Under the pieces are notes generated by a model. The model was not told the origin of the DNA. It did not search any database and was given only the letters and a program-made list of their open reading frames with translations. Positions 40,769 to 50,034 of a DNA stretch of 64,000 nucleotides are shown here, piece by piece. Source of the DNA: Actinophytocola sp044466355 (GTDB taxonomy: Bacteria > Actinomycetota > Actinomycetes > Mycobacteriales > Pseudonocardiaceae); assembly GCF_044466355.1 (NCBI RefSeq), contig NZ_JBITMQ010000013.1, positions 273,720 to 337,719 of the forward strand, given 5' to 3'. Made by a program: the position numbers and the translations under genes. The first letter of the stretch is position 1. Each line of letters opens with the position of its first letter.

Positions 40769-40881
40769 GAGTCGGCCCGCCGGGTCCGGGGGCGTGGCGT
40801 GGCTTGTCCCCGGAGACCGCTGGCGGGCCTGGAGTCAAGCGACCTTCTCACGGCCGCGGCCGTGTCCGCTTGGGTGATCAT
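40765..40881 (-). CDS. Hypothetical 38-residue basic protein
   Basis: ATG with AGAGGA 7 bases upstream, and a stop that overlaps the next ATG. Short helical start (MITQADTAAAVRRSL), then a basic, arginine-rich end. Kept because of ribosome site and overlap; no motif. Confidence 0.4.
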   Translation of the reverse strand: MITQADTAAAVRRSLDSRPASGLRGQATPRPRTRRADS

Positions 40882-40938
40882 GGAGTTGTCCTCTGTGCCG
40901 CTGCCCAGCCCGATGCCGGGCGGTCCACCGAGGGTAGC

Positions 40939-41130
40939 TCAGGCCGTGTCCTCTGTCACCACGTAGGTGGTGTGCCCGAACCACACCTCGTCGGCTCCGT
41001 CCTCGAGCAGGACCACGGCGCGGGCAGCCTCCTGCATCCGTCGATCACTGCGGCCTGGGGTGAGGGCTGACTGCGTGATCAGGTCGACGATCTCCTGTCG
41101 GGTGCCGTAGGCCCGGGACTCGTAGCGCAC
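40939..41130 (-). CDS. Hypothetical protein (63 aa) of the right-end cargo
   Basis: A GTG start with only a weak ribosome site. Basic helical first half (TRQEIVDLITQSALTPGRSD, RMQEAARAVVLLEDG) and a small beta end (DEVWFGHTTYVVTED). No family recognised. It follows the membrane protein gene by 10 bases, so they form one transcription unit. Confidence 0.55.
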   Translation of the reverse strand: MRYESRAYGTRQEIVDLITQSALTPGRSDRRMQEAARAVVLLEDGADEVWFGHTTYVVTEDTA

Positions 41131-41140
41131 CCACCGGAGC

Positions 41141-41365
41141 CTAGGCCACCAGCACGCCGCCGACCAACGCCCACAGGATGACCAGGGCGACGAACACCCC
41201 GAGCGCCACCTGCACGGTGACCCGGAGCTTGTAGGTCTGGACGGCCACGACGTACAGCATCTGGGTCTGCGGGTCGTCGGCGCTCAGCGCCAGCTGCTCC
41301 CACCGCTCGACGACGGCCGGCTTCTTACTGAGCTTCGGGTACTCGGTGACGATGGTCTTAGGCAT
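41141..41365 (-). CDS. Tail-anchored small membrane protein next to attR (74 aa)
   Basis: The ATG at 41365, behind AGGAG 6 bases upstream, is chosen over an upstream ATG at 41392 with no ribosome site. A soluble start (KTIVTEYPKLSKKPAVVERW) and one C-terminal membrane helix (about residues 52-73, VALGVFVALVILWALVGGVLV). First gene of the minus-strand group at the prophage end, a typical place for lysogen-expressed genes such as exclusion factors; function not known. Confidence 0.6.
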   Translation of the reverse strand: MPKTIVTEYPKLSKKPAVVERWEQLALSADDPQTQMLYVVAVQTYKLRVTVQVALGVFVALVILWALVGGVLVA

Positions 41366-41516
41366 GTGGACTCCTCGGTTCGCGGATCTCATGGCTACGT
41401 CGTCTCGATCTTGTCGGGCGTTTCCGCAGTGATGCGAGATCCAAGGGATTCGACCCGTCAGGCTCGACCTCGAACTGTCTTTTCACAGGTCGGCACAGAG
41501 CTAAGGTCGTGAGGTC

Positions 41517-41558
41517 TCATAATCCCTTGGCCGTGGGTTCGAGCCCCACCCGCCCCAC
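41517..41558 (+). other. attR: 3' half of a CAT-anticodon tRNA
   Basis: From 41517 the sequence is the exact second half of a tRNA: anticodon loop CTCATAA, 3' anticodon strand TCCCT, 5-nt variable loop, T arm GTGGG-TTCGAGC-CCCAC and 3' acceptor strand CCGCCCC plus A. The bases in front (GAGGT) do not pair as the 5' anticodon strand, so the 5' half is missing here. Such a piece at the far end from the integrase gene is the duplicated core left by integration into a tRNA-Met or tRNA-Ile(CAT). The complete gene should sit left of the window. Confidence 0.85.
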
Positions 41559-41605
41559 GCTTGGCATGTTCGGCGCTGGCGCGCCTTCCCGATGTCCTTG
41601 TCTGT

Positions 41606-41626
41606 TGTGGGGGGCGACCCCCCACA
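41606..41626. terminator. Hairpin downstream of the tRNA 3' end
   Basis: TGTGGGGGG and CCCCCCACA form a 9-bp stem with a CGA loop, about 50 bases after the tRNA end. No T run follows, as is common for actinobacterial terminators. Confidence 0.5.
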
Positions 41627-41912
41627 CCCCCACGGTGCGGTTGGTTCCTGACCCGGCGTGTTTGGTTTGGGGGCTGTCCGGGCCGGGGCGGAGGAAGAGG
41701 CGCGTCGCGCGGAACAACCTCTCGTGGCCCATCCAACACCGCCCGTGGATAGCCACGCCGGAACCGGTGATAGCAGTCGGCCACCTCGTCGTTGTTGGCC
41801 GGGTACCCGGCCGGTGTCGCAAGACCCAGCGGCGGGAAGAGCGAGTACTTGATCAGGTGGAACAGAGGCAAGTTACCCGTCGGTATCTAGTGACTTGACC
41901 TTCGTCGTTACG

Positions 41913-41926
41913 TATAACAGGTTCTA
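41913..41926. promoter_or_regulatory. KstR-like operator in front of the cholesterol oxidase gene
   Basis: TATAACAGGTTCTA fits every fixed position of the published KstR pattern TnnAACnnGTTnnA and ends 29 bases before the ATG. KstR is the TetR-family repressor of sterol catabolism in Actinobacteria. A second match stands before the opposed dehydrogenase operon. Confidence 0.65.
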
Positions 41927-41955
41927 ATCCCTGCGCACGTGAGGAAGCTCACCTC

Positions 41956-43563
41956 ATGAATACAATGGTGTCTGGCAACGTATCCCCGCGCGTCTCGCGA
42001 CGACTGTTTCTCGCTGGAACTGGTTCTATTCTTGCCACCGCTGCCCTCGCCGGCCGGGCCTCTGCCGCGATTGGGGACGGGGCGCACGTGCCCGTGCTCG
42101 TCATCGGCACCGGCTACGGCGGGGCGGTGACCGCGCTGCGCCTCGCCCAAGCCGGTGTGGACGTCCACATGCTCGAGATGGGCATGGCGTGGGACGTGCC
42201 CGGAGCCGACGGCAAGATCTTCGCCAACACGACGTCCCCCGACTACCGGTCCTACTGGCTGCGCACCAGGACCAAGCAGCCACTCAGCAACTTCCTCGGG
42301 TTCCCGCTCGACAAGGACGTGCCGCGCTACACCGGCATCCTCGACGCGGAGGAGTTCGGCGGCATCGTCGTCTACCAGGGACGGGGCGTCGGCGGCGGTT
42401 CGCTCGTCAACGGCGGCATGGCCGTCACCCCGAAACGGGAGAACTTCGGTGCGGTCCTGCCCTCGGTCGACCCGGCAGAGATGTACGACGTCTACTACCC
42501 GAGGGCCAACGCGGAGCTGGGTGTGAACCACGTCGACCCGGCCTGGTGGGAGACCGTGGACTGCTACCAGTACGCGCGGGTCGGCCGCAAACACGCGCAG
42601 CGGTCCGGTTTCGCGTTCACGCTCGTGCCCAACGTGTACGACATGAACTACATGAAGCAGGAGGCCGCCGGTTCCGTGCCGCTGTCCGCGGTGGCGGGGG
42701 AGATCCTGTACGGCAACAACCACGGCAAGAAGTCGTTGCCCAAGACGTACCTCGCGAAGGCGCGTGCGACCGGGCGCGTGCAGATCACGCCGTTGCACCG
42801 CGTCACGTCCGTCACGCGGGCGGGCGACCGGTACGCCGTCGTGGCCGAGCGACTGGACACGAGCGGCGCCGTCACCGCCACCAAGACCGTCACCGCCGAC
42901 CGCGTGTTCTTCGCGGCGGGCAGCGTCGGCACCAGCAAGCTGCTCACCAAGCTGAAGGCCACCGGGGCACTGCCGAACCTGAACGGCGAGATCGGCGCCA
43001 ACTGGGGCGACAACGGAAACGTCATGTGCGGTCGCGCCAACCACCTGTGGGACCCGACCGGCTCCGTGCAGACGTCGATCCCCACCGCGGGCATCGACAA
43101 CTGGGTGGCGGGCGGCGCTTTCGCGGAGGTGGCGCCGCTGCCCACCGGGATCGAGACGTGGGCGTCGTTCTACCTGTCCATCACGAGGAACCCGAACCGC
43201 GCGCGGTTCACGTGGAACGCCGCCGCGAACCGGGTGGACCTGAACTGGCAGACGGCGTGGAAGCAGCCGTCGATCACCATGGCGAAGTCCATCTTCGACA
43301 GGATCAACGCCAAGGAGGGGACGATCTACCGCACCGACCTCTTCGGCACGTACAAGATCTGGGGCGACCACCTCACCTACCACCCGCTGGGCGGCGCGGT
43401 GCTGAACAAGGCGACCGACAACCACGGTCGCCTGCACGGTTACCCCGGCCTCTACGTGATGGACGGCGCGCTGATCCCCGGCAACACGAGCGTGAACCCG
43501 TTCGTCACGATCACAGCGCTGGCGGAACGCAACATCGAGCGCATCATCGCTGAGGACCTGTGA
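41956..43563 (+). CDS. choA: Secreted cholesterol oxidase (GMC family, non-covalent FAD)
   Basis: 535 residues. A Tat signal (SRRLFLAGTGS, hydrophobic stretch, cleavage near AGRASAA at 33-38) precedes the FAD motif GTGYGG at 51-56. Family marks of class I cholesterol oxidase follow: YQGRGVGGGSLVNGGMAVTP, the active-site His in YHPLGGAV (about 475) and the Asn in GNTSVNPFVTITALAERN (about 510). It oxidises cholesterol to cholest-4-en-3-one with O2 outside the cell. The KstR-like box in the promoter supports sterol-controlled expression. Its 3' end overlaps the convergent AhpD-like gene by 20 bases. Confidence 0.95.
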   Translation: MNTMVSGNVSPRVSRRLFLAGTGSILATAALAGRASAAIGDGAHVPVLVIGTGYGGAVTALRLAQAGVDVHMLEMGMAWDVPGADGKIFANTTSPDYRSYWLRTRTKQPLSNFLGFPLDKDVPRYTGILDAEEFGGIVVYQGRGVGGGSLVNGGMAVTPKRENFGAVLPSVDPAEMYDVYYPRANAELGVNHVDPAWWETVDCYQYARVGRKHAQRSGFAFTLVPNVYDMNYMKQEAAGSVPLSAVAGEILYGNNHGKKSLPKTYLAKARATGRVQITPLHRVTSVTRAGDRYAVVAERLDTSGAVTATKTVTADRVFFAAGSVGTSKLLTKLKATGALPNLNGEIGANWGDNGNVMCGRANHLWDPTGSVQTSIPTAGIDNWVAGGAFAEVAPLPTGIETWASFYLSITRNPNRARFTWNAAANRVDLNWQTAWKQPSITMAKSIFDRINAKEGTIYRTDLFGTYKIWGDHLTYHPLGGAVLNKATDNHGRLHGYPGLYVMDGALIPGNTSVNPFVTITALAERNIERIIAEDL

Positions 43564-44035
43564 CCGGCAGGACGCACTGGGTGTCGAGTCCGAGCACCCG
43601 GTTCAGCCTGCCGAACGCGAGCCACGAGCCGATGCTCATGGACAGCTCGACGATCTCGTGCTGCGTGTAGTGCGCGGTCATCCGCGACCAGAACTCGTCG
43701 TCGATGCCGTGGTGGTCGGTGGCGTACCGCTCGGCGTACTCGGCGGCCAGCCGCGTGCGGTCGTCGAAGGCGTCGGTGGTGCGCCACTGTTCCACCGCGT
43801 CCGCGAACTCGGGCTCGACCTTCTGCCCGTCGCGTTCGGTGCGCCAGTCCTGGCAGAACAGGCACCCGTTGATCTGTGCGATCCGCAGGCGCGCCGCCTC
43901 GAACTCACGCAGCCCCAGCGTGCTGTGCGAGTAGACGGCGAGCGAGAAGCTCGCGGCGGCGGTGCCGATGCCGGGCACCATCTCGCCCCACACGTACGCG
44001 ATCGGGTCCTTGCCGTCGGGGATGTCGACGTGCAT
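43544..44035 (-). CDS. Carboxymuconolactone decarboxylase / AhpD-like protein
   Basis: 163 residues, ATG at 44035 behind GGAAG. Helical AhpD fold with the redox-active CxxC in NGCLFCQDWR (about residues 56-65) preceded by ARLRIAQI. Family members are alkylhydroperoxidases or decarboxylases. It follows the dehydrogenase gene by 4 bases in one operon with a KstR-like box at its head, so it may act on a steroid-derived intermediate or protect against peroxide from the oxidase. A longer upstream frame runs into the dehydrogenase gene and is not used. Confidence 0.85.
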   Translation of the reverse strand: MHVDIPDGKDPIAYVWGEMVPGIGTAAASFSLAVYSHSTLGLREFEAARLRIAQINGCLFCQDWRTERDGQKVEPEFADAVEQWRTTDAFDDRTRLAAEYAERYATDHHGIDDEFWSRMTAHYTQHEIVELSMSIGSWLAFGRLNRVLGLDTQCVLPVTGPQR

Positions 44036-44039
44036 GTGG

Positions 44040-45107
44040 CTACTTCCTCTCCAGGCGGCCGGGGCGCAGCGGGACGTCGAGTGCGTCGTAGAGACCGGGT
44101 TCGGCGTCGACGAGCCAGTCGATCGCGTTGACCAGGCGTCCGACGGCGGTCGCGTTACCGCCGGCGGACCGGTTCTCGCCCTCGTCGGTGGCCTCGACGG
44201 TGACCTCGATCCGCGGCCTGCCCTCGATGACGACCCGGTGCGCACCCGCACCACTCGGCGGCTGCGGCCAGTCCGGCGCGCACGACGGGTGGATGCGCGT
44301 CACGTGCTCGATGACGATGCGCGGTTCGCCGTCGACGATGCCCTGCACCTCGAAGCGCACCGCGCCCTGCGTGCCCTTGGCGAACTCACCCATCGTCCGG
44401 GTCGTGACGGTGTCCTCGAGCGGGCGGCGGTCCACGGTCTCGCGGAGCTCGTCCAGGTCGACACCGAGCGCGCGGGCCATGAGCCGGATCTGGCCGCCCC
44501 ACACCATGGTGGGCACCATGGGCAGCAGCATCGGGGGTTCGTAGTCCATCGGCTGGCCCATGCCGACGAGGTAGCGCACGGAGTCGGGCTGTTCGTAGGT
44601 GGAGTAGTCGAAGATCTCCTGGCAGCGGACGACGTCGACGCGCGTGCCGAGCCCGGAGATCAGCAGCGGCAGCACGTCGTTGCCCCAGCCGGGGTCGACG
44701 CCGGAGACGAACAGGGAGCCGCCTCCGTCTCGGATCGCTTCTAGAACGGGTTCTCGTAGTTCGGGGGGTGCGTTGCGCTGGTCGTAGAGCGGGTAGAGGG
44801 ACGGCGTGACGACCACCGCGCCGGCACGGATGGCCTTGACGATGTCGGCGAGGGCGTCGTCGAACCGGACGTCTCCGGACGCGGCGTAGACGACGGCGCG
44901 TGGGTTGGTGGCCAGGGTTGCGTCGATGTCTTTGGTGGCAGGGATTCCGAGTTCGTGGCCGACGTCGGCCAGGAGGCCTGCGTCTCGGCCTGCCTTGGCC
45001 TCGTCGTGGACGATGACGGAGGTCAGTTTCAGTGCCGGGTGAGCGTTCACCGCGCGTACAGCGGCACGGCCTACGTTGCCCGTGCCCCACACCACCGTGG
45101 CAATCAT
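44040..45107 (-). CDS. NAD(P)-dependent dehydrogenase of the DapB / diaminopentanoate dehydrogenase type
   Basis: 355 residues. Rossmann motif VVWGTGNVGRAAVRAV at the N-terminus, YAASGDVRFDD, a VSGVDPGWGNDVLP loop and a C-terminal alpha/beta domain match the dihydrodipicolinate reductase-like family that includes 2,4-diaminopentanoate dehydrogenase and several sterol-cluster members. Substrate unknown; the KstR-like palindrome at 45123-45136, 16 bases before the start, suggests a role in sterol metabolism. Cotranscribed with the AhpD-like gene. Confidence 0.8.
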   Translation of the reverse strand: MIATVVWGTGNVGRAAVRAVNAHPALKLTSVIVHDEAKAGRDAGLLADVGHELGIPATKDIDATLATNPRAVVYAASGDVRFDDALADIVKAIRAGAVVVTPSLYPLYDQRNAPPELREPVLEAIRDGGGSLFVSGVDPGWGNDVLPLLISGLGTRVDVVRCQEIFDYSTYEQPDSVRYLVGMGQPMDYEPPMLLPMVPTMVWGGQIRLMARALGVDLDELRETVDRRPLEDTVTTRTMGEFAKGTQGAVRFEVQGIVDGEPRIVIEHVTRIHPSCAPDWPQPPSGAGAHRVVIEGRPRIEVTVEATDEGENRSAGGNATAVGRLVNAIDWLVDAEPGLYDALDVPLRPGRLERK

Positions 45108-45122
45108 GCTGTCGAGGTTAGC

Positions 45123-45136
45123 TGAAACGTGTTTCA
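45123..45136. promoter_or_regulatory. KstR-like operator in front of the dehydrogenase operon
   Basis: TGAAACGTGTTTCA, a perfect palindrome within CTGAAACGTGTTTCAG (45122-45137), matches TnnAACnnGTTnnA at all fixed positions. It lies 15-30 bases before the ATG at 45107 on the minus strand, where it would cover the promoter. Confidence 0.7.
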
Positions 45137-45259
45137 GTTCATAGCGGGTGAGAGGCTGCCTCCTCGCCGGAGGGGCCGCGAAGGCGCCGTGCCGCAGGCT
45201 GATGACCTGAGAAAACGCGGGAAAATGTCCGCTCAGTGCGTAACCTCAAGCCCCGTCTC

Positions 45260-45610
45260 TCAGCTTTTCGGGGCGCGGTCGACTACGTGTCCCAGTGTGC
45301 CTGTGTACGTTGTGCCCAGTTCGGTGATCGTGCCGACCCAGTGGCCCGGGCCGTCTTTCTTGCGGCTCAGCCAGTTCTCCGGCAGCAGGACCCGGTCGCC
45401 GATCGCGAGTGGCGGGTTGCCGCGCCACCGGTAGGCGTACCGGCCCACTGACACGACCTGCTCGCCGTCCACTTCGAACAGGCGGCCCACGGCATGGCTC
45501 GCGGTGGACGGGGCGTGCATGCCGCACGCGTCCTCGGACTCGCTGAGGCGCACCCGGCACGGGGTGCCCGCGCGAGTGGGACGTCCGCACGTGCGCTCGT
45601 CGTCGCTCAC
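45260..45610 (-). CDS. Zinc-finger protein with C-terminal KOW-like part
   Basis: 116 residues from the GTG at 45610 behind AGGATC; an ATG at 45682 in frame would add 24 residues but run into the divergent LysR gene start. N-terminal CGRPTRAGTPCRVRL then CGMHAP gives a C-x9-C-x10-C-x2-H metal motif seen in many small actinobacterial proteins. The C-terminal part (YAYRWRGNPPLAIGDRVLLP, WVGTITELG) reads as a small beta barrel. Function unknown, possibly RNA- or DNA-binding. Confidence 0.65.
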   Translation of the reverse strand: MSDDERTCGRPTRAGTPCRVRLSESEDACGMHAPSTASHAVGRLFEVDGEQVVSVGRYAYRWRGNPPLAIGDRVLLPENWLSRKKDGPGHWVGTITELGTTYTGTLGHVVDRAPKS

Positions 45611-45664
45611 GGCGTGGATCCTGCCACGGGCCGGTTTGTCGGTGCCCCCTGCTTTGATGATTCC

Positions 45665-46519
45665 GTGGATCTGCTTCGACATCTTCGCTTCTTCGTGGCC
45701 GTCGCCGAGGAGGCGCACTTTCGGCACGCCGCCGATCGGCTCGGGATGACGCAGCCGCCGTTGTCCCAGGGGATCCGGCGGCTGGAGGACAAGCTCGGCG
45801 TCACCCTTCTCACCCGCACCGCGCGCGGGGTGGGACTGACGTCCGCCGGAGCGGACCTGTTACCCCGTGCCACCGCGTTGCTCGCCGACGCCGCGCGGTT
45901 CACCGAGGACGCGCAGCGGCACCGGGACGCGCACACCGAGCTGCGGATCGGGTTCTTGCCGCAGCTCCCCGCATGGCACGTCGCCGCGGTCGTCGACGCG
46001 GTGCGGCGTGCCGGGGCGCGGGCCAGCGCGACCGTATTGTCCACTGTGGAGCTTGTCGCGGCGGTTGTCGCCGGGCAGTTGGACTGTGCCGTGGTGCACC
46101 ACCCCGCGCTGGTGCACCCGCTCGAGTGCGGTGCCGTCGTCAAGGTGCCTGCCGAGTTCCTCGTGCCCGCGGGCAGGACGGTTCAGCGGTTCGCGCACCT
46201 GCGTGGCCTCACGCTCGCCGCCGCGCCGCGCAGTCACAACACGGCCGCGTGTGACCTGCTCGTGGACTCCTTACGTGCCAAGGGAATCGATCCCGTGCTG
46301 GTGCCGGCGCCCACGGACCGGGACGTGGTCGCGGCCGTCGCGACGGGCGGTGCGTTCGGGCTCACCGCCGACCCAGGGTTGCGTGCGCCAGGGGTGGCGC
46401 GCGCCGCGCTCGGCGGCGACGAGTTCCACCTGCGGGTGCGGCTGGTGTGGCGCACCGAGCCCGAGTCGCGGCGGCTCGTCGAAGGCGCGCTCGCCGAGGA
46501 CCACCATGCCGTCCGTTGA
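45665..46519 (+). CDS. LysR-family transcriptional regulator
   Basis: 284 residues, GTG start. N-terminal winged HTH: LLRHLRFFVAVAEEAHFRHA and QPPLSQGIRRLEDKLGVTLL with TARGVGLTSAG, then a periplasmic-binding-like effector domain with ELRIGFLPQLP. The 3' end overlaps a beta-lactamase-fold gene by 14 bases and a true class A beta-lactamase follows, so it may control one or both. AmpR-type control is usually divergent, so this is only a possibility. Confidence 0.88.
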   Translation: MDLLRHLRFFVAVAEEAHFRHAADRLGMTQPPLSQGIRRLEDKLGVTLLTRTARGVGLTSAGADLLPRATALLADAARFTEDAQRHRDAHTELRIGFLPQLPAWHVAAVVDAVRRAGARASATVLSTVELVAAVVAGQLDCAVVHHPALVHPLECGAVVKVPAEFLVPAGRTVQRFAHLRGLTLAAAPRSHNTAACDLLVDSLRAKGIDPVLVPAPTDRDVVAAVATGGAFGLTADPGLRAPGVARAALGGDEFHLRVRLVWRTEPESRRLVEGALAEDHHAVR

Positions 46520-47402
46520 GGAGCGCGTCCGCGACACCCTCCGGCACGCGGGCGCGACCGGCTGGGTGCACGCCGTGCCGATCGGCGGATCGCCGAGCCG
46601 GGAGGTGGCCGTCGGCGCGGACGAACTCGTGGTCATGGCGTCGGTGTACAAGCTGCCGTTGCTCGTCGGCTTGTGCGCGCGGTTCGCGGACGGGACGCTC
46701 GACCCCACCGCGACCGTGCGCGTGCACCCCGCGTCCGGTTCGCCTGGGCCGACCGGGATCGCGGCGTTCCTCGACCCGGTCACGGTGTCGTGGCGGGACC
46801 TCGCGGCGTCGATGATCGCGGTGTCGGACAACCTCGCCGCCGACGTGATCCTCGGCGAGGTCGGGCTCGACGCGGTACGTGCGGTGCTGTCGGAGTGCGG
46901 GCTGTCCGCGACGAAGGTCGTCGGCGGGCAGGCCGACGTCGAGGCGGCGCTCGTGCGGGACACCGGTGCCGCGTCGGCGGCCGAGGCGTTCGCGATGCTC
47001 CAGGACAACGACGCCGCGCTCACCGTCAGCGCGTACGACCCCGCGTTCGCGAGCGCCACGACGGCGCGGGAGATGACGCGGCTGCTCGCGATGATCTGGT
47101 CGGACGCCGTCGTGGACCCGGGGTGGTGCGCGTTCGTGCGGCGGCTGCTCGGGCTCCAGGTCTGGCCGCACCGGGTGCGCGCCGGGTTCCCGTACGCGGG
47201 CGTGACGGTCGCGGGCAAGACCGGCACCATCGGCGCGATCCGCAACGAGGTGGCGGTCGTCACGTTCCCGGGGGAGACGCCGATCGCGGTCGCGGTGTTC
47301 ACGTTCGCCGCGCGTGCCGACGCCTTCCTGCCTGCCGTCGACGCGGCGATCGGTGAGTGCGCGCGGCTCGCGGTGACCGAGTTGCGGTCCGGGAGGTGGT
47401 GA
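46506..47402 (+). CDS. Beta-lactamase-fold serine hydrolase without a signal peptide
   Basis: 298 residues. SxxK is SVYK (about residues 46-49), SDN about 107-109 and KTGTIG near 238, giving the class A layout, but no ExxLN motif is found after SDN, so the general base Glu166 appears absent. No signal peptide or lipobox is present, so it should stay in the cytoplasm. It is therefore more likely a hydrolase or esterase of this fold than a working periplasmic beta-lactamase. Overlaps the LysR gene and lies 121 bases before a complete class A enzyme. Confidence 0.8.
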   Translation: MPSVEERVRDTLRHAGATGWVHAVPIGGSPSREVAVGADELVVMASVYKLPLLVGLCARFADGTLDPTATVRVHPASGSPGPTGIAAFLDPVTVSWRDLAASMIAVSDNLAADVILGEVGLDAVRAVLSECGLSATKVVGGQADVEAALVRDTGAASAAEAFAMLQDNDAALTVSAYDPAFASATTAREMTRLLAMIWSDAVVDPGWCAFVRRLLGLQVWPHRVRAGFPYAGVTVAGKTGTIGAIRNEVAVVTFPGETPIAVAVFTFAARADAFLPAVDAAIGECARLAVTELRSGRW

Positions 47403-47414
47403 GTTCTCAGGGGC

Positions 47415-47442
47415 TTGACCTGCGGTGATTCCAAAAGAATAT
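47415..47442 (+). promoter_or_regulatory. Promoter of the class A beta-lactamase gene
   Basis: TTGACC (47415-47420) and GAATAT (47437-47442), 16 bases apart, in an A+T-richer gap about 80 bases before the ATG. Moderately good match. Confidence 0.4.
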
Positions 47443-47523
47443 CGACTGTCGGCGCGTCGTCTATTGGCGCGCGGTGTGCGGGCTGTGCTTCCTTCGTGGT
47501 GATCCACAGAGGAAGGGGCACAC

Positions 47524-48432
47524 ATGGGGAACAGCCGGCTGGCCCTGTTCGCGGGCCTGCTCAGCCTGGGGCTGGTGGCGGGATGCTCGGCGGCGCCACC
47601 GTCGCCACGGACGTCGGCGGCGGCATCGGCGGTGTCGTCCACTTCGGTCAGTGCCGTCGCCGATCCGGCGCTGCTGCGCGACCTCGAGGAGCGCTACGCC
47701 ATCCGGCTCGGCGTGTACGCCGTGAACGTCCACACCGGACGTACGCTGTCGTACCGGGCGGACGAGTCGTTCCCGATGATGTCGACGTTCAAGACCTACG
47801 CGGCGGCCGCGCTCCTGCGCCTGCACCCGCTCGAGGAGGCCTTCTTCGGCACCGTCGTGAACTACACCGAGGACGACCTGGTGGCGAACTCGCCGGTGAC
47901 GAGCGAGCGGGTGGCGACCGGGATGACCGTCGCCGAACTGTGCGAGGCGGCGATCACGCGGTCGGACAACACGGCCGCGAACCTGCTGCTGCGGCTGCTC
48001 GGCGGGCCGGAGGCGATCACCGCGTTCGCGCGCGACATCAAGGACACGCGGACGCGGCTCGACCGCTGGGAGCCGGAGCTGAACACGGCCGTCCCGGGTG
48101 ACAACCGCGACACGACGACCCCGGCGGCGATCGGCGAGGGCTACCGGTCGCTGGTGCTGGGGGAGCCGGAGCGTGCGCGGCTGAAGGACTGGCTGCTCGC
48201 GAACAAGACCGGCGGCGAGCGCATCCGGGCGGGCCTGCCCGCGGACTGGACGACCGCGGACAAGACGGGCAGCGGCGACCACGGCTCGGCCAACGACGTC
48301 GCGATCACCTGGACCCCGGACGGCACCCCGATCGTCATCGCGGTCCTGACCACCAAGGAGGTGGCGGGCGCGGAGTACGACAACGCGGCCCTCGCCGACG
48401 CGGCGAAGGTGGCGGCGCAAGCGCTGGCGTGA
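47524..48432 (+). CDS. bla: Class A beta-lactamase, lipoprotein form
   Basis: 302 residues, ATG behind GAGGAAGGGG. Signal peptide with lipobox LVAGC, so the protein is anchored to the outer face of the membrane. All catalytic motifs of class A are intact: STFK, SDN, EPELN with the general base Glu and KTGSGDHG. It should hydrolyse penicillins and perhaps some cephalosporins; the spectrum cannot be read from the sequence. The tandem arrangement with a degenerate relative is unusual. Confidence 0.93.
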   Translation: MGNSRLALFAGLLSLGLVAGCSAAPPSPRTSAAASAVSSTSVSAVADPALLRDLEERYAIRLGVYAVNVHTGRTLSYRADESFPMMSTFKTYAAAALLRLHPLEEAFFGTVVNYTEDDLVANSPVTSERVATGMTVAELCEAAITRSDNTAANLLLRLLGGPEAITAFARDIKDTRTRLDRWEPELNTAVPGDNRDTTTPAAIGEGYRSLVLGEPERARLKDWLLANKTGGERIRAGLPADWTTADKTGSGDHGSANDVAITWTPDGTPIVIAVLTTKEVAGAEYDNAALADAAKVAAQALA

Positions 48433-48601
48433 GCGTTGCCCGCCCGGGTCCCGCCACCTCCGGCGCGGCACCACGACGTCACGCTCGGTCATCCCGTCGA
48501 GGTCGCGCCGCTGTGTCGGGGCGGACCGGTCGGTCCGACGACGTGTACTCCGGTGCCCGACCTACCATGAACCGGTAGCGGCGGGTGCCTCCGGAGGTTC
48601 A

Positions 48602-49972
<1,371 letters not shown>

Positions 49973-50034
49973 GGTCGATCCGGGCGTGCCCCGTTCGTCG
50001 GTGGGGCGACTGAACACCGACGGAAGGGACACAC

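Larger units (their letters stand above)
1..41558 (+). mobile_element. Integrated siphovirus (prophage), left end outside the window
   Basis: The segment carries the full module order of a temperate tailed phage: integrase, divergent repressor, early small genes, recombination and replication genes, terminase, HK97-type head genes, tail genes with a frameshifted chaperone pair, tape measure, minor tail proteins, lysis genes and minus-strand cargo next to the right attachment site. It ends in a duplicated tRNA 3' half at 41517-41558. No head, tail, lysis or replication gene is visibly broken apart from the split polymerase exonuclease near 15808, so the element may be inducible. The complete tRNA and attL should lie just left of base 1. 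Relation to cultured actinophages is inferred from module order only. Confidence 0.95.
41559..41955. other. Host intergenic region between attR and the cholesterol oxidase gene
   Basis: 397 bases without a credible gene; open frames here have no ribosome site or family-like sequence. It contains the hairpin at 41606-41626, probably the terminator of the tRNA gene, and at its right end the KstR-like box and the oxidase ribosome site (GAGGAAG, 9-10 bases before the ATG). Confidence 0.6.
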
